NCBI RefSeq assembly: GCF_000374585.1
Contig: NZ_KB894650.1
Location: 62,001 to 126,000 of the forward strand
Source of the DNA: Phocaeicola barnesiae DSM 18169 = JCM 13652
GTDB taxonomy: Bacteria > Bacteroidota > Bacteroidia > Bacteroidales > Bacteroidaceae
Length of the DNA: 64,000 bases
Direction of reading: 5' to 3'
The notes beneath the pieces are model-generated. The model did no database searches. It was given only the letters and a program-made list of their open reading frames with translations, and was not told where the DNA came from. Shown here one piece after another: positions 17,277 through 25,929 of this stretch (positions are counted from its first letter, which is position 1; each line of letters starts with the position of its first letter). A program made the position numbers and the translations under genes.

Positions 17277-19911
17277 TTCTATAGAAATTTTCAAACATCA
17301 AATTTCCCATATTAATGAGATATTTCATTCATATGAGAACTTGACAAATGATGAACTGAGAGAAAAAGGAATTCAAATAAAAATAACAGTTAGTAATTCT
17401 TCTGATAAGAACGAAACTCTAAACAAAGCCTTACCAGAAGTTTATGCTCTGGTAAAAGAAACTGCACGAAGGTTTTCATTAGGACAAGTTGTTGTTATGG
17501 CCAATGAATATGACATTTGGCTTGCTTCTAATTATGATTTTGTAGAAATAAAAGGGAATAAGGCTATATACCATAATAAGTGGGATGCAGGTGGTGTTCC
17601 TTTTGAATGGAACATGGTTCATTATGACGAACAATTATTAGGTGGTATTTTATTACATTATGGCTATGCCATTGAGATGGCTACTGGTGAGGGAAAAACA
17701 CTTGTAGCAACACTGCCTGTTTTTTTAAATGCCTTGACACATCAGGGGGTTCATCTGATGACAGTTAATGATTATTTATCAAAACGGGATTATCACCTGA
17801 CTCATCCTATTTATGCCTTTCATGGATTAACTGTTGAATGCATTGAACAATATAGACGTTATGATGAAAGACGAAAATATGCCTATAAATGCGATATTAC
17901 ATTTGGTACTAATTCAGGCTTTGTTTTCGATTATCTATTCGATCATTTGGCGACAGATCCAAAGGAATGTGTACAAGAGCGTCATAATTTTGCAATTATA
18001 GATGAGCTTGATTCCATTCTTATTGATGAAGCTGACACTCCTCATATAGTGTCTGGTGGAATGTATTACAATAATGAAGATATTTATAAAAAGCATTTAT
18101 CTCTAATAGAGGATATTATTAAAGACAGTTCGAAAAAATATTATACTATTGATCTTCTTAACAAAGATGCAGCCTTTACATCGGAAGGAGAATCTTACAT
18201 TTCCAATAGATTAAATAATAAGGATTTATTTAAGATAAGGAAAAAGTATGAATTAAAGAATTATAATTTGCTTCCTGAAGAACAGAGAAAGCAAATCATG
18301 CATAATATCTATCTTCAGAATGTATTGCACCAACTTTTAAGGGCATATACTGTATTTGAAAAAGATGTTGACTACGTTATTCAAAATGAAGCTGTAAAGA
18401 TTGTAGATCCATATACTGGTAGAATCAAAGAAACTCACAGATGGGAACACGGATTACATACGGCTATTGAAATTAAAGAAAAAGTAAAAGTTCAGGATGA
18501 TTCTGATGGCATTGCTGTTATTTCTTTAAAGAATTTCTTCAAACTATATAATAAGATTGCAGGAATGTCAGGAACGATAATGACTGCAAAAGATGAATTA
18601 AGGGAAATGTATAATTTGGACTGTTCACAAATCCCTACGCACAATCCTATAATAAGAATAGACAATCCTCTATGTATATTCCGTACTTCTATTCAAAAAG
18701 ACGAAGCCATTTTAAATAAGGTGGTAGAGAATGTTCATAAAGGAAGGCCAACACTTATTGGAAGTCTATCTATAAAAAGAGCTGATGCTATTGAAAAGTT
18801 GTTGTCGCAAAGAAAGTTGAACTTTAATAGACTTGATGCAAAGACAACTAAAGATGAATCATTAACTGTTTCAAAAGCTGGAATAGGAAATACCATCACT
18901 CTTTCAACAAGTGTAGCAGGAAGAGGTACGGATATAAAACCGTCGCATGACGCTCTTATTAATGGTGGTCTCTGTGTTATTGGTACAGATCTTTTTACAT
19001 CCATACGAACTGACCTCCAATTAAAAGGTAGGACAGGTAGACAAGGGAATCCGGGTTCTTCAATATTTTTTGCTTCGCTTGAAGATCATATATTAAAATA
19101 TCTTTCTACAGAAGAAAGAAAAGAATTGGATGGTATTATTTCAAATATTAATAGCGATGATTTATCATACGATAATGTAAGATATTATTTTAATCTGGCA
19201 CAAACCAACAGAGAAAATATATTTAAGATTAAAAGAGCAAAACAAGCAAGAAAAGATGATATTATTGCTCCTCATAGGTCAAAATTTTACAAACAACGTA
19301 ATAAGGTCTTGTTTGATGCAATCTATGCAGATGAACTTATTAATGATATTATTACTGAATACAATATCAAGATTAATGAAATTGAGAAACATCTTTTGTC
19401 ACTATATGATAAGGCAAAGGAACTGACACTAAGAGCTAGAAGAAACAATTCTAACCGACAGCAAATATTAATACCATTTTCAGATAACCAGCATCCGTTT
19501 ACGATTAAATATGATGTAAACTTAATACAAACAAGTTTGCAATATTTTATGAGTGAGTTTAAACGACAGAGTATACTACAAATATATGACGAGTCTTGGA
19601 AAGAACTGGTATTACATATGATGCAAGACCTTGACCAAAAAGAAATAGACGAACTTGACGGAGATTATGTCCATATGATAAAAAATGTACATCAAAATAT
19701 TATCAGCAGATTACAATCTTCTTCAATAGTCTTTAATTTTATTGAGGAAACTCCAATTCCTTCAGCTATTATTAATTCCAATCAGGTAAATACTGAGCAG
19801 ATAAGAAATATGGCTATCACCAAAGACTCTCCATGCCCATGTGGAAGTGGGAAAAAATATTGCGAATGTCACGGAGGCAACATTCGCAATATCAGAAGAC
19901 GTAGAATTTAA
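17269..19911 (+). CDS. SecA-like ATPase (accessory SecA paralogue) with SEC-C motif
   Basis: An 880-residue DEAD-like ATPase of SecA type. Walker A is ATGEGKT (about residues 138-144), then VNDYLSKRD, Walker B region IDELDSILIDEADTP (about 244), GMSGTIMTA, and the arginine-finger block LQLKGRTGRQGNPGSS. It keeps the inserted segment with AGG and MVHYDEQLLGG seen in Bacteroidetes housekeeping SecA, so it likely arose from that gene. The C-terminus carries a zinc-binding SEC-C motif, CPCGSGKKYCEC. Usual SecA residues differ (DEADTP for DEARTP, YLFDHL for YLRDNM). No SecYEG partner is nearby. Its stop overlaps the convergent E2-E1 gene. Confidence 0.9.
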   Translation: MNDSIEIFKHQISHINEIFHSYENLTNDELREKGIQIKITVSNSSDKNETLNKALPEVYALVKETARRFSLGQVVVMANEYDIWLASNYDFVEIKGNKAIYHNKWDAGGVPFEWNMVHYDEQLLGGILLHYGYAIEMATGEGKTLVATLPVFLNALTHQGVHLMTVNDYLSKRDYHLTHPIYAFHGLTVECIEQYRRYDERRKYAYKCDITFGTNSGFVFDYLFDHLATDPKECVQERHNFAIIDELDSILIDEADTPHIVSGGMYYNNEDIYKKHLSLIEDIIKDSSKKYYTIDLLNKDAAFTSEGESYISNRLNNKDLFKIRKKYELKNYNLLPEEQRKQIMHNIYLQNVLHQLLRAYTVFEKDVDYVIQNEAVKIVDPYTGRIKETHRWEHGLHTAIEIKEKVKVQDDSDGIAVISLKNFFKLYNKIAGMSGTIMTAKDELREMYNLDCSQIPTHNPIIRIDNPLCIFRTSIQKDEAILNKVVENVHKGRPTLIGSLSIKRADAIEKLLSQRKLNFNRLDAKTTKDESLTVSKAGIGNTITLSTSVAGRGTDIKPSHDALINGGLCVIGTDLFTSIRTDLQLKGRTGRQGNPGSSIFFASLEDHILKYLSTEERKELDGIISNINSDDLSYDNVRYYFNLAQTNRENIFKIKRAKQARKDDIIAPHRSKFYKQRNKVLFDAIYADELINDIITEYNIKINEIEKHLLSLYDKAKELTLRARRNNSNRQQILIPFSDNQHPFTIKYDVNLIQTSLQYFMSEFKRQSILQIYDESWKELVLHMMQDLDQKEIDELDGDYVHMIKNVHQNIISRLQSSSIVFNFIEETPIPSAIINSNQVNTEQIRNMAITKDSPCPCGSGKKYCECHGGNIRNIRRRRI

Positions 19912-22355
19912 TTCATCTCTTCAAACGGAACTAATTCGTTATTGATAAATAGTAAAAAAGATAGAGAGCCATCTTTTTTCTTTATTATCAATAACGGATT
20001 ATTTGTGTTGATTTCATCATCAGCTGATTTTGCAGCTATTGAGTCAAACAAATCCGATGAATATGAATCATTTTCATAATCAGAATATGCATAATCTCCT
20101 ATGTAGTCGATAATGCCTTTAGAGGTACTGTAAGCATCATTCAATTTTTCCTTAGCAGATAAATATTCTACTATGTGGGTAATCATAATTTGTTTACCGT
20201 CAGCGCTATAGCACCCTAAAACATAACCCAAACAACTACCGTCTGTCATAGTCATTTCTTTGGCATCCAAAATAGTTTCTTCCGGAATATTCAAATATAT
20301 TTTGTAATCTTTCAGTTTGTATGTATGGATATAATCAATGAGTATTCCACTCTTACAATGACTAAGAACACAACTATGCATAATTTTTCCCTCATTAATG
20401 GTATTATCCAAATTCCTGATACAACAGTTGACAAGGGATGCAATATCAAAATATTTAGCTAAGAATGTAGGGGAATAACATCCACTACCTTCAACATAAA
20501 AGTTTTTTGTATCCTGTTCAATACGTGACAGATAAGCTTTTCTCAATTCAAAAGCATTTCCATCAGCATTTGTGGTGCATACCAGCTCATTTGCATGATT
20601 TGTGATACATAAACTTACAAGCTCATTTTTAGGAACTGCATAACTTAGGAAATGTAGCATCTCATTACTTCCTGTACAATCTATAATCATATCAAAGTCT
20701 TGAATTTCCTTTAAGGAATCTTCTTGACTCTTATAGTTTACATTATCATAAAATGAACCTTCTACATACTCACTATAATTCGCATTATGCATAAACCAAT
20801 GACCATGTGCTTTTATTTCTTTGGCCTCAATAAAAGGATTAATAGATTTAATTTTGTTTTCTATTGCCTGTACTTTACTTTCACCTATATCCGCCAAAGT
20901 GTATGTGCTACGGCATATATTACCAGGCTCAATAATATCACTATCCCATAGTCCAATTTTAGACACTCCGCTATGAGCAAGACTTTCAGCAACCATTGAG
21001 CCTATAGCCCCAAGACCTACAATAGCTATGCGTTTTTTCTTTAAATTATCGCACAAGCAACCACGGCCAAAAAACATGGATGAGTCAATTGATTGTGTGC
21101 TTACACGCCAAAGTGTTATAGATTTATTACGCTTTATAGAAATCTGTCTGACTCCCAAATCATAACTGACACTCTCAGACTTTGTAGTAGTGTGATTTGT
21201 ATATAATAATAGCCAATATATTCTTTGATCTACTTTTACACCAAAAACAAACGGCTTAAATTCAAATTGCCCAAACTCAATCCAATCGTCAATCATTGCC
21301 TGTTGCTCATACTCTTCTTCAGTGGGATTATCAACTATAATACGTTTTGGGTCAATTTTCACACCATGATTAGTATGAATTGAAGGTTCAATTTCATCTA
21401 AAAAAGATAGAATTAAATTTTTGTGTACAGGAAGTACATTTATTTTTTGAGGTTTATTCCTATTAAGAATGAACCCACCATGTTCACTACGTGTTCCTGT
21501 AACATATGATGTTTGTTTGGCAAGTTCTTGACGTATATAATTAATTTGTTGTAAAGCTTCTTCTTCACTAATATTTATGCCAAAGAAACTTGAATGATCA
21601 GAAATTTGCCATGTATTACTTGTATCAATTGACTTAAGAAGATGAGAACAAATATCGTCCGACCAACCATAATTTTCTCTTAATTTGATAAAGTCATCTA
21701 ATTTATCAATTTGATTAGGTAATTCATCGACAATAATATACGGTAACTTATAGTTTGTAAATGTCTGTTTACATTTGAACGCATAGTACCGATTATCATG
21801 AGTCTTAATGCAGTGCAGAAAACCTAGTTTATCGGGAAAATTATCAGCATCCTTTTCAAAATCTCCAACAAACGTAAAAGTTGCATTCGAACTGAATTCT
21901 TTTACTTCATCAGGATTCTCCCATTCATATGCATTAGCTAATGCTAACGCACTACGAACAGAAGTATCTTCTATTACAGCAGGAAGATCAGCACGCATCT
22001 GTCTAGTTATCCATTCTTTAAGACGCGATATTTCTTGATTAAGCTGTTCAACAACACTCTCAGCGAAAGGAGTATTTAAACAAAACCAATCACCATATTT
22101 TATTTTTCCATTATGAATTAAATGAGGATAACCACTTAAAGACTTAGTTCTAAATGTTAATTTACTATGTGGAAAAGTAAAGGGTATTTCTACTCTAATG
22201 ATAAGAGGATGAATCGTATTCTTAACTTCTACTAAACCAACATATATATTTTTTTCGTCCTCATCATCAGACTCCTTAAATTCCTCAACTAAATTAAAGT
22301 CAGGATGATTTTGAAAGTATGAGGTAAAAAACAAAGCATCTTTATAGTCAAACAT
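19908..22355 (-). CDS. E2-E1 (ThiF-family) fusion protein with degenerate JAB-like tail
   Basis: An 815-residue protein. Residues about 1-120 look like a prokaryotic E2: YPHLIHNGK then WFCLN with Cys92 as candidate thioester residue. A middle region (120-430) is unassigned. Residues 441-650 are an E1/ThiF adenylation domain: GLGAIGS (447-453), Asp471, Asn479, Arg482, Lys494 and Asp559 fit the usual ATP site. Residues 690-775 read like a JAB/JAMM peptidase (Glu700, then TDGSCLGYVLG, later YIGDYAYS and Asp768), but the metal-binding His-x-His is Tyr-x-Tyr, so it is probably inactive. A 50-codon gene precedes it by 14 bases. Confidence 0.82.
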   Translation of the reverse strand: MFDYKDALFFTSYFQNHPDFNLVEEFKESDDEDEKNIYVGLVEVKNTIHPLIIRVEIPFTFPHSKLTFRTKSLSGYPHLIHNGKIKYGDWFCLNTPFAESVVEQLNQEISRLKEWITRQMRADLPAVIEDTSVRSALALANAYEWENPDEVKEFSSNATFTFVGDFEKDADNFPDKLGFLHCIKTHDNRYYAFKCKQTFTNYKLPYIIVDELPNQIDKLDDFIKLRENYGWSDDICSHLLKSIDTSNTWQISDHSSFFGINISEEEALQQINYIRQELAKQTSYVTGTRSEHGGFILNRNKPQKINVLPVHKNLILSFLDEIEPSIHTNHGVKIDPKRIIVDNPTEEEYEQQAMIDDWIEFGQFEFKPFVFGVKVDQRIYWLLLYTNHTTTKSESVSYDLGVRQISIKRNKSITLWRVSTQSIDSSMFFGRGCLCDNLKKKRIAIVGLGAIGSMVAESLAHSGVSKIGLWDSDIIEPGNICRSTYTLADIGESKVQAIENKIKSINPFIEAKEIKAHGHWFMHNANYSEYVEGSFYDNVNYKSQEDSLKEIQDFDMIIDCTGSNEMLHFLSYAVPKNELVSLCITNHANELVCTTNADGNAFELRKAYLSRIEQDTKNFYVEGSGCYSPTFLAKYFDIASLVNCCIRNLDNTINEGKIMHSCVLSHCKSGILIDYIHTYKLKDYKIYLNIPEETILDAKEMTMTDGSCLGYVLGCYSADGKQIMITHIVEYLSAKEKLNDAYSTSKGIIDYIGDYAYSDYENDSYSSDLFDSIAAKSADDEINTNNPLLIIKKKDGSLSFLLFINNELVPFEEMN

Positions 22356-22369
22356 AATATTAGAAGAAA

Positions 22370-22522
22370 TTAAGCATGTCCTCTTGGTGAAGGAATTGTT
22401 GTTGTTGGACGTTGTGTTGAAACGGTAGTTTCTTGTTTTTTTATTTCTGGCTTATTTGGTGTTGTACGTAATGTGATTTTCTTAGAAGAACCAATTCCGT
22501 TGAATGAAGGTTTATTTTCCAT
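22370..22522 (-). CDS. 50-residue protein, candidate conjugation substrate or modifier
   Basis: An ATG at 22522 opens a 50-codon frame, Thr/Pro/Lys-rich and probably unstructured, starting MENKPSFNGIGSSKK and ending IPSPRGHA. Its stop is 14 bases before the E2-E1 start, so the two form one transcript. A TATATTTG -7 element sits 24 bases upstream. The place directly ahead of E2-E1 is where ubiquitin-like modifiers occur in known bacterial operons, and removal of HA would leave a C-terminal Gly. It is too short for a beta-grasp fold, so a modifier role is inference; it could be a target tail or a regulator. Confidence 0.6.
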   Translation of the reverse strand: MENKPSFNGIGSSKKITLRTTPNKPEIKKQETTVSTQRPTTTIPSPRGHA

Positions 22523-22545
22523 AATTATCTTATTTATTGTTTCTA

Positions 22546-22553
22546 CAAATATA
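22546..22553 (-). promoter_or_regulatory. Candidate -7 element of the small-protein/E2-E1 operon
   Basis: Read leftward, TATATTTG matches TAnnTTTG, 24 bases before the ATG at 22522. No clear -33 TTTG. The 22523-22864 gap (about 340 bases, AT-rich) otherwise holds only leader sequence for traA, with ggttaat repeated near 22771 and 22827. Confidence 0.45.
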
Positions 22554-22864
22554 GGTATTCTTTTTTATGTATTAGTTCTTTCTTTGGTTATAAATGCATT
22601 ACAACTTTAAAAAGATTTGTTGAATAGGATATTTCTTTGAAAGCAAACTCATATAATAATCTACATATCTATTCTAATTAAGTTACTACTCCGTAGAATA
22701 GAAGTAGATTTATCTGTAACTTTTTTAGTCTAAACACCCCAATTAACCTAATAAAATTTCTCTGAATATTCCGGTTAATCCAACCAATATTATAAAACTG
22801 TTGTGCATTTCTTACCTGAAAATCTTGGTTAATACATTTGTCACAAAATCAATCAATATCTGAA

Positions 22865-23725
22865 ATGATACAGACTCCGGTTATAGTGACATTTGCCAAT
22901 CAGAAGGGAGGCGTTGGAAAGACTACCCTTTGCGTCACCTTTGCCAACTATCTGGTGACAAAGGGTGTGAGAGTTGTGGTCATAGACTGCGACTTCCAGC
23001 ACTCCATTATGAAGTGCCGAAAGGCTGACATCAGAAAATACGGCGAACAGGAAATGCCTTACGAGGTATGGGCATACGAAGCCAACGACAAGGCGATGAT
23101 GACTTCCCTTATGGAGAAGCTTCACAACGATCCTGAAATCGACGTTGTTCTGATGGACACACCGAGCAGTCTGAAAGCGGAAGGACTGGTACCAATATTT
23201 GTAAACTCTGACATTATCGTTGTCCCATTCCATTATGACCTGGTAACAGTTCCGTCCACAGCCAGCTTCCTCATGTTTGTTGACCGTCTGAAAAAGGCTG
23301 TAGGTAAAAGGATGAAGGCAAGACTCTTCATAATTCCCAATCTGAATGACGGAAGAATCGGCAAGCGTTCTGAGCTGCTTATATGGGACAATGCAAGGGA
23401 TACTTTCTCAAACTACGGGTATGTCACTGCGAAGATTCCCAAACGTGCGGATATGGAACGTTTCAGTACCATGGCGGCACTGGATATGCAGGCTGCTATT
23501 GTTACACCAGTATTTGACAAAATCTATCAGAGTATCTTCGATACACTTGAACCGATAAGGGAAAAAGAACTCAAAGGCATACAGCTGACGGAAAATCTGA
23601 ATCCCAAACCTAAGAAGAAAAAGAAGGCTAGGCCGTCTGATGAAGTATCAAATGACAATACCGGCCAATCTGAAACCAGTCCTTCAGAAAATGGTACAGG
23701 TAATCAGAACAAAGAACCAGAATAA
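22865..23725 (+). CDS. traA: TraA, ParA-family ATPase of the conjugation operon
   Basis: A 286-residue ParA/MinD-type ATPase with the deviant Walker A FANQKGGVGKTT at the N-terminus and VVLMDTPSSLKAEG as Walker B region. The C-terminal 50 residues are a charged tail (KPKKKKKARPSDE). In Bacteroidetes elements this gene opens the tra region. ATG 22865 is chosen over the in-frame TTG at 22838, since ParA homology starts at TPVIVTFANQ. Followed by the TraB-like gene 27 bases later. Confidence 0.88.
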   Translation: MIQTPVIVTFANQKGGVGKTTLCVTFANYLVTKGVRVVVIDCDFQHSIMKCRKADIRKYGEQEMPYEVWAYEANDKAMMTSLMEKLHNDPEIDVVLMDTPSSLKAEGLVPIFVNSDIIVVPFHYDLVTVPSTASFLMFVDRLKKAVGKRMKARLFIIPNLNDGRIGKRSELLIWDNARDTFSNYGYVTAKIPKRADMERFSTMAALDMQAAIVTPVFDKIYQSIFDTLEPIREKELKGIQLTENLNPKPKKKKKARPSDEVSNDNTGQSETSPSENGTGNQNKEPE

Positions 23726-23752
23726 TCAGTAAACTTCAATAACCATAGCACT

Positions 23753-24151
23753 ATGAGTAAGGATATACCGGGAATAGATGACCTGACAAGAGGCATCAAT
23801 GATTCAGAACTTATATTGACGGAAGATTCCGCAGGAACACAGGTTGAGCAAAAGGGAAATAATAACGAAGCACAGGAAAAGGATACTGTTGTTTCCCTCC
23901 CAGATACAGGATGCTGGGATGACTTCATGGAATACCTGCAATCGGACGGTTCCGGAACGGACAAAACTGAAAGGCTTGTCTGCAAGCTTGACCGTGACCT
24001 TGCGGATTCACTTGACGACTGCGATATACATGGCAGGTGCCGCTCTGACCTGGTGAATGCCATTGTAAGGGCATTCTTCAAGTCCTACCTGCCACGTCTG
24101 GCAGAATACAGAAGGGAAAAGAAATCTTTGTTTAACAGTTATAATCTGTAG
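23753..24151 (+). CDS. TraB-like conjugation protein (DUF3408-type)
   Basis: A 132-residue protein next to the ParA gene. The N-terminal 60 residues are acidic and low-complexity; the C-terminal half (FMEYLQSDG to NAIVRAFFKSYLPRLAEYRREK) is compact, helical and resembles DUF3408 proteins that follow TraA in Bacteroidetes transfer operons, where they may act as ParB-like DNA-binding partners. Family call is by position and weak pattern. Confidence 0.6.
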   Translation: MSKDIPGIDDLTRGINDSELILTEDSAGTQVEQKGNNNEAQEKDTVVSLPDTGCWDDFMEYLQSDGSGTDKTERLVCKLDRDLADSLDDCDIHGRCRSDLVNAIVRAFFKSYLPRLAEYRREKKSLFNSYNL

Positions 24152-24154
24152 AAT

Positions 24155-24772
24155 ATGAAAAAGACTGATTGGACTGACAGGATGCTGGCCGCTCTTGTCG
24201 AACTGTATCCGGTAGAGACCACAGCCTATACCGCTGCCGTTCTCAACCTTAGCGAATCAACCGTCAAGCTGAAAGCCCGTGAGCTTGGACTTGTAAAAAT
24301 GGCCAAATCCAAATGGATGGAACGTGCCGACTATATCAGGAATCACTTTCAGGAGTGTTCCTTCTCTGAAATAGGGAAAGCTCTCGGCATTACACGGATG
24401 AGTGTCGGACGCATAGCCGCTGCACTCGGACTGAAACGCAGCAGTGAAGAGAAACACCGGATTTCCTCACGTATCCGTACCCAGATGGTAAAGAGGGAAA
24501 GACGGCGTATCGTCTTCGGACTGGAACCCATAACCGGTATCCGTGTCATTTCAAACAGGGCGAAGGTAAGGGTGCGCTCAAACATGAAGTCAAACGGATA
24601 CATCATCAGTGAGGAACACAACGTGATTTATTATACCGGCACTACGGAACGCAGGGAACGCCTGGAAAGCCGGGGTATCAGACTGGGACTGCATATCCTT
24701 CCGCTTCCGCAGGACAGTTCCGCTCTTTCTTCCAACATCATATTACAACAACCATGCAGTACGGACAGATAG
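24155..24772 (+). CDS. Tandem helix-turn-helix protein of the tra operon
   Basis: A 205-residue basic protein. Two HTH-like segments are visible: TAAVLNLSESTVKLKARELG (about residues 30-50) and FSEIGKALGITRMSVGRIAA (about 68-88). The rest is basic (KRERRRIVFG, NRAKVRVRSN). It starts 3 bases after the TraB-like stop and overlaps the next gene by 19 bases, so it is an integral operon member. Probable DNA-binding role; not recognised beyond that. Confidence 0.65.
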   Translation: MKKTDWTDRMLAALVELYPVETTAYTAAVLNLSESTVKLKARELGLVKMAKSKWMERADYIRNHFQECSFSEIGKALGITRMSVGRIAAALGLKRSSEEKHRISSRIRTQMVKRERRRIVFGLEPITGIRVISNRAKVRVRSNMKSNGYIISEEHNVIYYTGTTERRERLESRGIRLGLHILPLPQDSSALSSNIILQQPCSTDR

Positions 24773-25188
24773 TATTCCTTCTCTTCGTTGCAATGGTATT
24801 CTACTATGCGGCAATGATTTTCATGGATTTCCAGAGGGCAAAGGCCGCACAGAATGCCGAGCAGGACATCCAAAAAGAAGAGGACATTGACATATCGGAA
24901 GAGGCACGAAGCTTCAGGCCGATAAGGATAAACCGGGATGAACCTGAATCCAAAGAAGAGAATCAGGAAGAGAATAATACAGGGAATCCCGAACCTGAGA
25001 ATGAAAATACTGATTCTGACGGTACAGAGAAATCTGCATCCAAATCAGAATCTTCCAGACACGTTTACCGGGAGGCCATCATGACTGACGGCATTCTGGT
25101 TGAGAATATCATTCAGGAAATAAACCGGCTGGCAGAGACCGGTACCAGTGACCTCGGTGCCGTTATCTTCAGCTGTGAGAATGCCTGA
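24754..25188 (+). CDS. TraD-like single-pass membrane protein
   Basis: A 144-residue protein with one N-terminal membrane segment (IVFLLFVAMVFYYAAMIFM), then a long acidic, Asn/Glu/Ser-rich linker (residues 45-105), and a short folded tail ending NRLAETGTSDLGAVIFSC. Its place between traA-C-like genes and traE matches traD of Bacteroidetes conjugative transposons. It overlaps the upstream gene. No enzymatic motif. Confidence 0.55.
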   Translation: MQYGQIVFLLFVAMVFYYAAMIFMDFQRAKAAQNAEQDIQKEEDIDISEEARSFRPIRINRDEPESKEENQEENNTGNPEPENENTDSDGTEKSASKSESSRHVYREAIMTDGILVENIIQEINRLAETGTSDLGAVIFSCENA

Positions 25189-25254
25189 TATATATACCGT
25201 TCCTTTAGTGACATCTGTTTCTTTGGCGATGAAATCATTTAATATTATTCAGAA

Positions 25255-25611
25255 ATGCAGATAATAAAGAAAAGTGCCCGGAATCTTACGGAGCGTTTCA
25301 TCGGTTCAAGTTTTGGACAGAAGTGTGTGATGGCGGCCATTGCACTCGTTATTTCCACATCAAATGTAATGGCAGGAAGCAAGGGAGCAGCAGGTTTTAC
25401 CAAGGCCACTCAGGAAGTCAGTTCCTATCAGACTCCGGTATCGAACCTGATGAAGGCTATTGCTGCCGTTATCGTTCTGGTCGGTGCCTTCAACGTCTAT
25501 TTCAAGATGCAAAACGGAGACCAGGACGTGAAGAAGACCATCATGCTTACCATCGGAGGCTGTATCGCATTCATCGCACTTTCGGAAGCTCTTCCGCTGT
25601 TCTTCCAGTAA
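25255..25611 (+). CDS. traE: TraE (DUF4134), conjugative pilus/VirB2-like subunit
   Basis: A 118-residue protein with an N-terminal signal region and two membrane helices (CVMAAIALVISTSNVMAG and VSNLMKAIAAVIVLVGAFNV), then MLTIGGCIAFIALSEALPLFF. This is the DUF4134 pattern of Bacteroidetes TraE, comparable to VirB2-type pilins. Directly followed by traF at 12 bases. Confidence 0.88.
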   Translation: MQIIKKSARNLTERFIGSSFGQKCVMAAIALVISTSNVMAGSKGAAGFTKATQEVSSYQTPVSNLMKAIAAVIVLVGAFNVYFKMQNGDQDVKKTIMLTIGGCIAFIALSEALPLFFQ

Positions 25612-25623
25612 TCCTTTCCCGAC

Positions 25624-25914
25624 ATGACAATGAATCAGGAAGGTTACCCTGTGTTCAAGGGATTGCAGAAGCCGCTGGAGTTTATGGGCATACGCGGCCG
25701 TTTCCTCACTCTGGCAGCGGCAGCCATAGGCGTATCATTCGTAGGCTTCATCGGTTTCTCAATCGCCTTGGGAAAGATTGCAGGATTCATAGCCATGATG
25801 GTCATGGCACTGGTGGGACTGATAACCATCTACATCAAGCAGCGTGGTGGACTCCACAACAAAAAAAGGGCAAGAGGTATCTATATCTACAGAAGCCTGA
25901 GAAAAGAACAGTAA
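25624..25914 (+). CDS. traF: TraF (DUF4133), VirB3-like membrane protein
   Basis: A 96-residue protein starting near GYPVFKGLQKPLEFMGIRG, with two membrane helices (FLTLAAAAIGVSFVGFIG and IAGFIAMMVMALVGLITIYI), then a basic cytoplasmic tail. It matches DUF4133 and the VirB3 position next to the VirB4-like ATPase. ATG 25624 or 25630 are both possible. Confidence 0.88.
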   Translation: MTMNQEGYPVFKGLQKPLEFMGIRGRFLTLAAAAIGVSFVGFIGFSIALGKIAGFIAMMVMALVGLITIYIKQRGGLHNKKRARGIYIYRSLRKEQ

Positions 25915-25929
25915 ATCACTTTATACAGT

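Noticed and set aside
17269-19911. Housekeeping SecA
   Set aside because: Lies in ICE cargo, is shorter, has changed signature residues and overlaps a PLD nuclease gene; better called an accessory paralogue.
22838-22864. Upstream TTG start for traA
   Set aside because: The ParA fold begins at the later ATG; the nine extra codons look like leader.
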